A stretch of DNA of 7,001 nucleotides from Clostridia bacterium (GTDB lineage: Bacteria; Bacillota; Clostridia; Oscillospirales; CAG-272): assembly GCA_017386965.1 (NCBI GenBank), contig JAFOGE010000165.1, forward strand, positions 1 to 7,001. Reading direction: 5' to 3'. Position 1 is the first letter of the stretch, and each line of letters opens with the position of its first letter. A program made the translations under genes and the position numbers. Shown piece by piece: positions 1 to 5,856 of the stretch. The notes under the pieces were generated by a model that was not told the DNA's origin, searched no databases, and saw only the letters and a program-made list of their open reading frames with translations.

Positions 1-135
1 CTCCATACGAGGCGCGGGCGCCGAGTGATTCGACTCTCCGAACACCTTTTGGTGTGCGCTCTTCTGTTTGGTGACCCATCCTTGTACGAACCCGCTCCGC
101 GAAGCGGAACGGAGTCAGAGAATTGCGGAGCAATT
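1..135. repeat. 135-bp tandem repeat, copy 1
   Basis: This is one full unit of a tandem repeat whose next copy starts at 136. The unit is rich in short inverted repeats: GGCG/CGCC at 11-22, ACACC-TTTT-GGTGT at 42-55, CCGCT/AGCGG at 92-107, and an 8-bp stem GAGAATTG/CAATTCTC at 118-138 that spans the junction with copy 2. The window begins exactly at a unit boundary, so more copies may lie to the left. A plus-strand frame runs through both copies, but it simply repeats itself and lacks a convincing ribosome binding site, so I do not call it a gene. The function is unknown. Confidence 0.9.
69..93 (-). other. tRNA-Lys 3'-end-like fragment within the repeat
   Basis: Read on the minus strand, this stretch contains GGGTTCG followed nine bases later by GATGGGTCACCA. 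That resembles the T-loop, the 3' acceptor strand, discriminator A and CCA end of clostridial tRNA-Lys as I remember it. The same 25 bases recur unchanged at 204-228. The bases that would form the T-stem do not pair, and I find no D-arm, anticodon arm or 5' acceptor strand, so this is not a functional tRNA. It may be a relic from which the repeat unit arose, or chance similarity. Confidence 0.3.
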
Positions 136-258
136 CTCCATACGAGGCGCGGGCGCCGAGTGATTCGACTCTCCGAATGCCTTTCGGTGTGCGCTCTTCT
201 GTTTGGTGACCCATCCTTGTACGAACCCGCTCCGCGAAGCGGAAAGGAGTCAGGGAAT
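136..258. repeat. 135-bp tandem repeat, copy 2 (3' end diverged)
   Basis: Aligned with 1-123, this copy differs at five positions (178, 179, 185, 245 and 254), about 96% identity, then diverges after 258. Two changes fall in the ACACC/GGTGT stem and give ATGCC/GGTGT, which on a plus-strand transcript still pairs through two G-U wobbles. The junction hairpin of copy 1 is replaced here by a shorter one, GGGAA-TCG-TTCCC, at 253-265. The copy ends about 10 bp before the stop codon of the flavodoxin-like gene. Confidence 0.9.
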
Positions 259-265
259 CGTTCCC
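253..265 (-). other. short hairpin just after the operon's last stop codon
   Basis: GGGAA-TCG-TTCCC forms a 5-bp stem with a 3-nt loop, one base past the TGA of the flavodoxin-like gene. No T-tract follows on the minus strand, so it is not a typical intrinsic terminator. It could protect the 3' end of the message, or it could be a degenerate form of the repeat-junction hairpin. No other terminator for the minus-strand operon is visible in the window. Confidence 0.35.
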
Positions 266-266
266 G

Positions 267-788
267 TCAGAGCCTTCGCGCTGCCTCACGGACATAGGTG
301 GCCATCATATCAATGCTTTCCAGCAGAATGGTTGGAAGGGTAGGCGTGTATTCCCCGTCGTTGATCTCGCTCTCCAAAATCGCCGAGCGCATGGAGTGCA
401 GCAGGAAACGATCGATCCAAGAGCTTTTCGGAATGCGCAAGGTGCCGCCGAAAAAGATATGCGCGAATGCGTGGTCGCGAAGGCTCTTTGGGAAGTGCTT
501 TTCGCCGTAGTATTCGTGGTCCTCGGTCCTGCCGCAGCACCAGAAAAGGCCAAGCGGTTTTTCCATAAGAAGGCTGTGCTGCTCCTTCAGAAATTGTCGA
601 AGGGCGGGGCGGAATCTTCCAAAATAGATCGATCCGCCGAGCAGGACAATGTCGTAATCCCGAACGTTCGGTTGCTCCCTTTCCAGGCAGACTGTATGTA
701 CCTCCATCCCTTGCAGGGCCTTCTCCAGCCGTTTGATGCAGGTCGTGGTCGTTCCGTATTTGGTGGAATATGCAATCAGTACCTTCAT
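267..788 (-). CDS. flavodoxin-domain protein, HemG-like (Flavodoxin_5 type)
   Basis: This 173-residue protein is predicted to be a soluble FMN-binding electron carrier or oxidoreductase. The N-terminus MKVLIAYSTKYGTT (1-13) is the first beta strand and the phosphate-binding loop of a flavodoxin fold. The stretch LLGGSIYFGRFRPALRQF (49-66) and the later FFGGTLRIPKSSWIDRFLL (112-130) match the pattern of HemG-type flavodoxins, the menaquinone-linked protoporphyrinogen oxidases. No haem genes are nearby, so I do not assign that activity. The start is an ATG preceded by GAGGA four bases upstream. The gene lies 57 bp after the GH78-like gene on the same strand and is probably the last of a three-gene operon headed by a flavodiiron protein, so a role in supplying electrons to it is possible but inferred. 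An equally good name is simply flavodoxin domain-containing protein. Confidence 0.85.
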   Translation of the reverse strand: MKVLIAYSTKYGTTTTCIKRLEKALQGMEVHTVCLEREQPNVRDYDIVLLGGSIYFGRFRPALRQFLKEQHSLLMEKPLGLFWCCGRTEDHEYYGEKHFPKSLRDHAFAHIFFGGTLRIPKSSWIDRFLLHSMRSAILESEINDGEYTPTLPTILLESIDMMATYVREAARRL

Positions 789-845
789 GTTTTCCTCATC
801 GTTTCCCTTGGCAGAGCCTTGCTCAGCTTCAGGGGCTTTTCTTTT

Positions 846-2951
846 TTATGCGTTTCCGAGATGCTTTAAGGCCTCGGTCATGGCAACCAGCGCATAGGAT
901 GCAAAGCCGTGGTCGCGGCTGCCGTGTCTTTGTCTGTATTCCCAAAGCGTTCCTGTTTCCGACTCCATGTTGCCAAAGAACTCCTTGATGTCACGCAAAA
1001 GCAGACGGTATTCCCCTATTTTGAGCAGTACCTCAAGGCGCAGATATGCGCCGATGAAGGCGTTGATCTCAGCAATCTCGGGCATTTTTCCATTGCGGTT
1101 TGCAGAGAAAACGTTGCAAACGAGATCGAGGAGCTTGGCGAAGCGTTCCTCGCGGATGTCAAATCCGCCAAAGAGAATGGCGTAGTACTGTCCTGCCTCG
1201 GAGCAGTCCTCCTGCAAAACGAGCTTTCCTTCGGCATTTCGGATCGCGTGGTCACGGAAGACCTGCCCGTCAAAGGCTTGCTCGATCGCGGTTCTTTGGA
1301 CGCGGTCCCGCTTTTCCAGAAGGGAAGCATCGCCGTAGATCTCATAGACGCACTCCAAAACGCGCGCATAGAGGAAGTTGGTGGGATAGCTGACGTCCAT
1401 CGTCCAATCGTTTGCGCGGCTCCACTCCACAAAATTCCAGGAGGGCAGACGCTCGAGCAGTCCATCCGCATTTTCGTGGCGGGCATAGAATGCCATCAAG
1501 CCGTCGATGGTGGGGCGGAACAGCTCTCTGTCGGCATTCGGATTTCGATTTTTGAGGTAGTCCGCAACCTCCAGAATATACCACATCGTCCACTGGGGGA
1601 TGAATTTGTAGTTATCCTGCGGCTCGGAGGGATAGCACATGGGCAGCACGCCCTCGGGATATTCACCGTTTGCGGGATAGAGGCGGTAGTTCTCGAGGAA
1701 GGCCTCCTCCACGGGAGCTTCGCCGAAGAGGGCATATTCGGTCTTTGCGGTAAAGTAGGAGTCACAGAGCCAGCCTGCGCGCTCGCGAGAGGGGCAGTCG
1801 GTGAAAATATCCACGGCATTGTGTGCAAAGGTACGCACACCTCCGCGATAGATGGCGTTCAGATCGGCGTCCCCAAGGTCAGGCAGGGTGACGCATGCCG
1901 TATCGCGGACAAAGGTTTTGATGCCGAAATCATCCAACGTGACCCTTCCGCGTTTGACGGCGAGGATCGCATAGCGCATGACGTAAGGCTCAAAGGCCAT
2001 CAGCTCGGGACGGCTCTCGGGGGAGAGCAGAAACTCCAGCGTATTGTGCGAATGCATATCGGTGAAGGCAAAGGAATCGGGGGAAGCGTCCTCACTGAAG
2101 GCGAGGATCACATCGGATTCCTCCTCGGCGCGCAGGGAAAGCAGAGGAAAGCCTGTTTCGATGCGTCCGAAGTCGAGGATTGCATATTCGTTTTCCGAAA
2201 GTGCAACGGGAAGATTTGCCTGCCCATTGGTCTTTTTTTGATGATGCCGTTGGATCCACTCATAGGGGTGATGCTCGATCTCGTCGTATGCAAAGCATCC
2301 CCAGCGCTCGCTTGCGGGGAAGGAATAGAAGAGGGAGTTGTAGGGAAGTGCCTCGTCGTAGATCAGCTTTCCGGTCGAAGCTGCCGACGGGACGTGGATG
2401 TCCTCGTAGTGCGGATAGGGAACGTGTCGGTCGATGATTTTTGGCGGCTGTGCGCTCTCCTCAAGAGGCGTGGGCAGAGCATTGGCGATCCAATCCTTGC
2501 CATCGCGCAGATCCCAGACCTCTGAGAAGTGCCTTTGCGCCGAATATCGCTCGACCTTGCGGACACGGCAGGCAGGAAGGAAGGCCTCAAAGTCCTTTCC
2601 GGTTGCGGCGAGGACCTTTTCGCCTTGACGAATCTCGGCTTGCAGGAAGGCGGGCTGGAGCACAGTCGAGAGCGATCGGCAATGATGGCTGATGACGCCG
2701 ATGAGGATCTCGTTTTCTCCTTCTCTTGCGTAATCCTCAAGAGGCAGAACATCCACTCTGGCATAGCCCTTGGCGGTGCGTGCCGGCCCAAAGGCGACGA
2801 AGTTCCCGTTTACGAGAACCTGGTAGAAGTCAGCGGCGGCAATATAGAGCGTCGCATCATCCAGACGGTCGAGCCTTGCGCGGAAGGTGACAAAGCAGTG
2901 CATCTCGTTGGCTTTTGCTTGCGGAAAAACGGCTTTTGCTTGCTGAAACAT
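846..2951 (-). CDS. GH78-like alpha-L-rhamnosidase family protein
   Basis: This 701-residue protein is predicted to hydrolyse terminal alpha-L-rhamnose or a related sugar. Residues about 35-86 (strand-rich, with LVNGNFVAFGPA and GENEILIGV) resemble the N-terminal beta-sandwich of GH78 enzymes. The (alpha/alpha)6 catalytic region carries DCPSRERAGWLCD at 385-397. Asp385, Glu390 and Asp397 have the spacing of the Asp567/Glu572/Asp579 set in Bacillus RhaB, as I recall it. WNFVEW (505-510) and TLWE (668-671) followed by HG (681-682) fit the rest of the active site, with Glu671 as candidate base. There is no signal peptide, so it is probably cytoplasmic and acts on imported oligosaccharides. It is shorter than many GH78 enzymes. 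A longer frame reaches 3068 but would overlap the upstream gene, so I chose the ATG at 2951 with its AAAGGA site. The substrate is uncertain. Confidence 0.8.
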   Translation of the reverse strand: MFQQAKAVFPQAKANEMHCFVTFRARLDRLDDATLYIAAADFYQVLVNGNFVAFGPARTAKGYARVDVLPLEDYAREGENEILIGVISHHCRSLSTVLQPAFLQAEIRQGEKVLAATGKDFEAFLPACRVRKVERYSAQRHFSEVWDLRDGKDWIANALPTPLEESAQPPKIIDRHVPYPHYEDIHVPSAASTGKLIYDEALPYNSLFYSFPASERWGCFAYDEIEHHPYEWIQRHHQKKTNGQANLPVALSENEYAILDFGRIETGFPLLSLRAEEESDVILAFSEDASPDSFAFTDMHSHNTLEFLLSPESRPELMAFEPYVMRYAILAVKRGRVTLDDFGIKTFVRDTACVTLPDLGDADLNAIYRGGVRTFAHNAVDIFTDCPSRERAGWLCDSYFTAKTEYALFGEAPVEEAFLENYRLYPANGEYPEGVLPMCYPSEPQDNYKFIPQWTMWYILEVADYLKNRNPNADRELFRPTIDGLMAFYARHENADGLLERLPSWNFVEWSRANDWTMDVSYPTNFLYARVLECVYEIYGDASLLEKRDRVQRTAIEQAFDGQVFRDHAIRNAEGKLVLQEDCSEAGQYYAILFGGFDIREERFAKLLDLVCNVFSANRNGKMPEIAEINAFIGAYLRLEVLLKIGEYRLLLRDIKEFFGNMESETGTLWEYRQRHGSRDHGFASYALVAMTEALKHLGNA

Positions 2952-2958
2952 GATGGAG

Positions 2959-2964
2959 TCCTTT
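2959..2964 (-). promoter_or_regulatory. ribosome binding site deciding the GH78-like start
   Basis: AAAGGA on the minus strand lies seven bases before the ATG at 2951. It supports this start over in-frame ATGs up to 3068, which fall inside the 3' end of the flavodiiron gene and would add 39 residues unlike the family. Confidence 0.75.
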
Positions 2965-2979
2965 CTTTCGTCAGAGAGA

Positions 2980-4770
2980 TCAGTCGCCGATCGGTTCAAA
3001 ATCCGATGCGCCGTGCTTGCAGAGAGGGCAGATAAAGTCCTCGGGGAGCGGATCTCCCTCATAGACATATCCGCAGATCTTGCACACGTAGCCCTTGGAT
3101 TTCGGCTTCTCGGGCTTCGGCTTGACGTTCTCTTGATAATAGGTGTAGGTCATGGTGGGAGCAGAGGAGGTGACGCGGGACTCGGTGACGTCGCAGATGA
3201 ACATGCCGTGCGTGCCGAGATCGACATACTCCGCTACCTTGAGGGAGAGGAAGGCGTTGATGTGCTTGGGAAGCACGACGAGGCCGTTGCGCGATCTCTT
3301 GGGCGTGCAATTCTCAAACTTGTTGACGCTTCTTCCACTCTGGAAGCCAAAGGTCCGGAAGACCTCAAAGGGGGCCTCGGTGGAAAGGCAGTTGACGTTC
3401 AGGATTCCCGTCTTGCGGACGGTGTGGAAGGAATAGTTCTGCTTATTGATGGTGACCGCAACCCGTTTGGGAGTGTCGGTGACCTGGGTGACGGTATTGA
3501 CGATCAGTCCGTTGTCCTTCTGTCCGTCGTTGGTCGTGACTACGTAGAGGCCGTAGCCGATGGAGAAGAGTGCGGCAGGATCGTTTCGCGATTCTCCCGA
3601 TTCCTCGGAGCGGTATTCGCCGCCGAGTGCCTCGGCAAGCTTATCCAGCTGCTTCATGCTATCCTCGTTGAGTGCGGAGAGGATGCGGATGGGTTCTGTC
3701 GCAAAGGAGAGATCCTTGGAGCCCTCCAGCATCTTCTGCATGGTCTTTGCGGCATTGGGAGCCCAGGTGCCGTTCTCGATCAATCCAACGGTACGGTTCT
3801 GATATCCGCGCTCGGTCAGATGCTCGATGAAGTCACGCATAAAGGGGAAGATGCCGTTGCAGTAGGTGGTGGTTGCCAAAACGAGCTTGCTATAGCGGAA
3901 GGCATCCTCCACGGCCTCTGCCATATCCGAGCGAGCCAGATCGGTCACAACGACCTTCGGGCATCCCATATCGCGCAGCTTTTGCGCCAGGATCTCCACA
4001 GCCTTCTTGGTGTTACCATAGACCGAGGTATAGGCAATCAGAACGCCGTCATCCTCGGGGGTATAGGAGGACCAGATGTCGTAGAGGTTGATATAGTAGG
4101 ACAGATTCTCAGTCAGAACGGGTCCGTGCAGGGGACAGATGATCGCGATGTCCAATGCAGCAGCCTTTTTGAGAAGTGCCTGTGCGGGCGCTCCGTATTT
4201 ACCGACGATGCCAAAATAGTAGCGTCTTGCCTCACAGGCCCAATCCTCATCCGCATCGGTCGTTCCGAATTTTCCAAAGGCATCGGCCGAGAAGAGGACG
4301 CGGTCGGTTGCATCATAGGTGACCATAACCTCGGGCCAGTGCACCATGGGAGCGGATGCAAAAACGAGATTGTGCTTGCCCAGGGAGAGTGTATCCCCAT
4401 CCGAAATGACGAGGGCGTTTTCCGAGAGATCCTTGCCGAAGAATTGCTTCATCATGCGGAAGGCCGCGGCGGATGCAACGAGCTTGGTGTTGGGATAGAC
4501 GCCGAGGAATTGCATGATGTTGGCCGAGTGGTCGGGCTCCATATGCTGGACGATCAGATAATCGGGGGCTCTGCCGGCCAGTGCATGGCTCAGGTTGTCC
4601 AGCCATTCGTGCGTAAAGTGAATATCTACGGTGTCCAGGACAGCGACCTGCTCGTCCAGAATAACATAGGAATTGTAGGCCATTCCGTTCGGAACATGAT
4701 ACTGTCCCTCGAAAAGATCGATGGTGCGGTCGTTTACGCCGACGTAGAGGATATCCTTTGTGATTTTCAT
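2980..4770 (-). CDS. flavodiiron protein with flavin reductase and rubredoxin domains
   Basis: This 596-residue cytoplasmic enzyme is predicted to reduce O2 to water and/or NO to N2O, protecting an anaerobe. Residues 1 to about 240 are a metallo-beta-lactamase-like domain with all six expected iron ligands: His76, Glu78 and Asp80 in HMEPDH, then His144, Asp163 and His215. Residues about 243-390 are a flavodoxin domain with the FMN loop TSVYGNT (248-254). Residues about 398-548 resemble a flavin reductase domain (FSIGYGLYVVTT, NQNYSFHTVRKTG-type stretches). The C-terminus is a short rubredoxin with CKIC (563-566) and CPLC (581-584). The fusion suggests that electrons pass from NAD(P)H to the diiron site within one chain. 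The start is an ATG with AAGGAG six bases upstream, behind a strong promoter. It heads the minus-strand operon. It is often annotated FprA-like; NO versus O2 preference cannot be read from sequence. Confidence 0.93.
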   Translation of the reverse strand: MKITKDILYVGVNDRTIDLFEGQYHVPNGMAYNSYVILDEQVAVLDTVDIHFTHEWLDNLSHALAGRAPDYLIVQHMEPDHSANIMQFLGVYPNTKLVASAAAFRMMKQFFGKDLSENALVISDGDTLSLGKHNLVFASAPMVHWPEVMVTYDATDRVLFSADAFGKFGTTDADEDWACEARRYYFGIVGKYGAPAQALLKKAAALDIAIICPLHGPVLTENLSYYINLYDIWSSYTPEDDGVLIAYTSVYGNTKKAVEILAQKLRDMGCPKVVVTDLARSDMAEAVEDAFRYSKLVLATTTYCNGIFPFMRDFIEHLTERGYQNRTVGLIENGTWAPNAAKTMQKMLEGSKDLSFATEPIRILSALNEDSMKQLDKLAEALGGEYRSEESGESRNDPAALFSIGYGLYVVTTNDGQKDNGLIVNTVTQVTDTPKRVAVTINKQNYSFHTVRKTGILNVNCLSTEAPFEVFRTFGFQSGRSVNKFENCTPKRSRNGLVVLPKHINAFLSLKVAEYVDLGTHGMFICDVTESRVTSSAPTMTYTYYQENVKPKPEKPKSKGYVCKICGYVYEGDPLPEDFICPLCKHGASDFEPIGD

Positions 4771-4805
4771 AGGGTACTCCTTAATGTGTTTATTATTTAC
4801 ACTTT

Positions 4806-4834
4806 ACTATATCATATTTTTGTTAAGATTTCAA
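4806..4834 (-). promoter_or_regulatory. sigma-A-type promoter of the flavodiiron operon
   Basis: On the minus strand, TTGAAA (4829-4834) and TATAGT (4806-4811) are separated by exactly 17 bp in AT-rich DNA. Transcription would start near 4799, giving a leader of roughly 30 nt that contains the AAGGAG site at 4777-4782. I see no clear operator palindrome around it. Confidence 0.75.
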
Positions 4835-4966
4835 GCAAAATTTCATGGAAAAAGGATTTTTTACAGAAAACCGGAAAGGGGAGTGCTTTTGCAGTGCATT
4901 CGGCATATGTCCAAGCGATTCATGCATAGGTTGCATGGAGAACGCTTGGGAGGGGAGCATGAGGCA

Positions 4967-4972
4967 AAGGAG
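4967..4972 (+). promoter_or_regulatory. ribosome binding site deciding the M50 protease start
   Basis: AAGGAG lies seven bases before the ATG at 4980, the best-placed site for any candidate start in this frame. The ATG at 4959 has a G-rich site (AGGGG) only about three bases away, and those at 4935 and 4845 have little or none. Confidence 0.65.
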
Positions 4973-4979
4973 CTTACGG

Positions 4980-5546
4980 ATGACGCCCTTGATCGCGGTG
5001 TTGATCCTTGGAATGATCGTCAGCGACAGGAGCGGTGTTTGCGCGCTGACGGTGACGGCGGCACTGCTGCATGAAATGGGGCATTTGGTTGCCGCGGGAA
5101 TGCTTCGGATCCCGCTGGGGCAGCTTCGCTTGAATCTGTTGGGGGCGCGGCTGGAGGTACGTGGACGAATGCTGACGTATGGGGAGGAATGGATCCTTTG
5201 CGCCTTCGGTCCGCTGTTCAGTCTGCTGGGGGCGGCAGTGGGGGGGCTTTTTTGGCAGACGTGGGAGCGTGCGCGCATCTTTTCCTGTGCGTCCCTGCTT
5301 TTGGGACTTTTGAATTTGTTGCCGATCCGCTCCTTTGACGGCGGGAGAATGCTGGATTGCACCCTTTCGGTTGTGCTCTCTCCCACCCTTGCGTATCGCA
5401 TTTTGCGCGTGGCATCCTTCCTGTTTCTCTGCCTGCTTTGGATGTGCGCCGCCTATTTTTTGCTCCGCACGGGGGAGGGAATTTCGCTTTTCTGCTTTTC
5501 GATGAGCCTTTTTTCATCTTTTTTCTCGGATTCGGAGGAGATTTGA
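4980..5546 (+). CDS. small M50-family (site-2 protease-like) membrane metalloprotease
   Basis: This 188-residue protein is predicted to be an intramembrane zinc protease. HEMGH (31-35) supplies the two His ligands and the catalytic Glu, and NLLPIRSFDGG (112-122) supplies the third ligand, Asp120, as in SpoIVFB-type enzymes. Hydrophobic segments cover about residues 3-15, 24-40, 72-92, 101-116 and 142-163. It has no PDZ or CBS domain and is shorter than Bacillus SpoIVFB, so it is close to the bare catalytic core. No spoIVFA-like partner is adjacent, so I do not name it spoIVFB. I chose the ATG at 4980 for its ribosome binding site; the frame stays open to an ATG at 4845. It is transcribed away from the flavodiiron operon, but I could not identify its promoter with confidence. 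Its substrate is unknown. Confidence 0.82.
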   Translation: MTPLIAVLILGMIVSDRSGVCALTVTAALLHEMGHLVAAGMLRIPLGQLRLNLLGARLEVRGRMLTYGEEWILCAFGPLFSLLGAAVGGLFWQTWERARIFSCASLLLGLLNLLPIRSFDGGRMLDCTLSVVLSPTLAYRILRVASFLFLCLLWMCAAYFLLRTGEGISLFCFSMSLFSSFFSDSEEI

Positions 5547-5556
5547 TCGACAAAAT

Positions 5557-5586
5557 CGGAGAATTTAAGAGGAAAACGGAGAATTT
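5557..5586. repeat. pair of CGGAGAATTT direct repeats
   Basis: CGGAGAATTT occurs at 5557-5566 and again at 5577-5586, so the copies are spaced 20 bp start to start, about two helical turns. They lie just after the protease stop codon and about 95 bp upstream of the potA -35 box. A regulator binding site is possible but unproven. The rest of 5587-5678 is AT-rich, and I see no gene or convincing terminator in it. Confidence 0.4.
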
Positions 5587-5678
5587 CGGCGGTTTTTGTG
5601 TGATAATTCCAAATATTCGCCGTTGAATCCGATTGATTATGAAATTTGCCGAATTTTGAAATATTTTTTGTAAACATA

Positions 5679-5707
5679 TTGCATTTTTGTTCGGTATCTG
5701 TTACAAT
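5679..5707 (+). promoter_or_regulatory. sigma-A-type promoter of potA
   Basis: TTGCAT (5679-5684) and TACAAT (5702-5707) are separated by 17 bp within an AT-rich gap. Transcription would start near 5714, leaving a leader of about 140 nt before the potA ATG. This indicates that potA is not simply read through from the protease gene. Confidence 0.75.
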
Positions 5708-5724
5708 AGTATGCGTAACTTGTG

Positions 5725-5771
5725 GCAGAGCGCCTTTGGCCTGCTTTTTTTGGAAAAAAGCTCCAAAAAAA
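5725..5771 (+). promoter_or_regulatory. possible attenuator in the potA leader
   Basis: GCAG-AGC-GCC-TTT-GGC-CTGC (5725-5744) can form a bulged 7-bp hairpin followed by seven Ts (5745-5751), which resembles a weak intrinsic terminator. The same Ts start a perfect 10-bp inverted repeat, TTTTTTTGGA (5745-5754) with TCCAAAAAAA (5762-5771). The T-tract can therefore act either as a terminator tail or be sequestered in a second stem. It lies just downstream of the likely transcription start. No known riboswitch family is recognisable, so the regulatory role is inferred. Confidence 0.4.
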
Positions 5772-5789
5772 CGAGCGAGGAAAAGGCAG

Positions 5790-5810
5790 CGGACGAATGT
5801 CCGTTTTGTT
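5790..5810 (+). terminator. weak terminator-like hairpin in the potA leader
   Basis: CGGAC-GAAT-GTCCG (5790-5803) is a perfect 5-bp stem with a 4-nt loop, followed by TTTTGTT (5804-5810). It is short for an efficient intrinsic terminator, but it is the second hairpin plus T-run in the same leader. It lies 28 bp upstream of the potA ribosome binding site. Confidence 0.35.
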
Positions 5811-5837
5811 CCATGGATATTTTTTTATTTTGTTTGT

Positions 5838-5844
5838 AAAGGAG
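5838..5844 (+). promoter_or_regulatory. potA ribosome binding site
   Basis: AAAGGAG is followed 12 bases later by the ATG at 5857, a slightly long spacing. No other in-frame start lies closer, and the family N-terminus begins at this ATG. The frame extends back to 5722, but that part would lie in the leader. Confidence 0.65.
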
Positions 5845-5856
5845 TATTTATTCGGA

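Noticed and set aside
1..258. CRISPR array
   Set aside because: The unit is a continuous 135-bp repeat without the short repeat and unique spacer pattern, and no cas genes are present.
25..297. 90-residue plus-strand frame through the tandem repeat
   Set aside because: It duplicates itself with the repeat, has no good ribosome binding site, overlaps the end of the flavodoxin-like gene, and reads like a frame antisense to a tRNA fragment.
909..2525. 538-residue plus-strand open frame
   Set aside because: It is antisense to the GH78-like gene, shows no recognisable domain, and is explained by codon bias on the coding strand.
2952..3068. 39-residue N-terminal extension of the GH78-like protein
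   Set aside because: It lies over the end of the flavodiiron gene and is unlike the family, while the ATG at 2951 has a well-placed ribosome binding site.
4784..4850. Plus-strand promoter for the M50 gene
   Set aside because: AT-rich near-matches exist, but none combines a good -35, a good -10 and correct spacing.
2950..4929. 659-residue plus-strand open frame
   Set aside because: It is antisense to the flavodiiron gene, whose domains and ligands are all intact; the plus frame has no coherent domain and runs across the operon promoter.
5587..5622. CGGCG/CGCCG pairing as a terminator for the protease gene
   Set aside because: The loop would be 26 nt and no T-tract follows, so it does not look like an intrinsic terminator.
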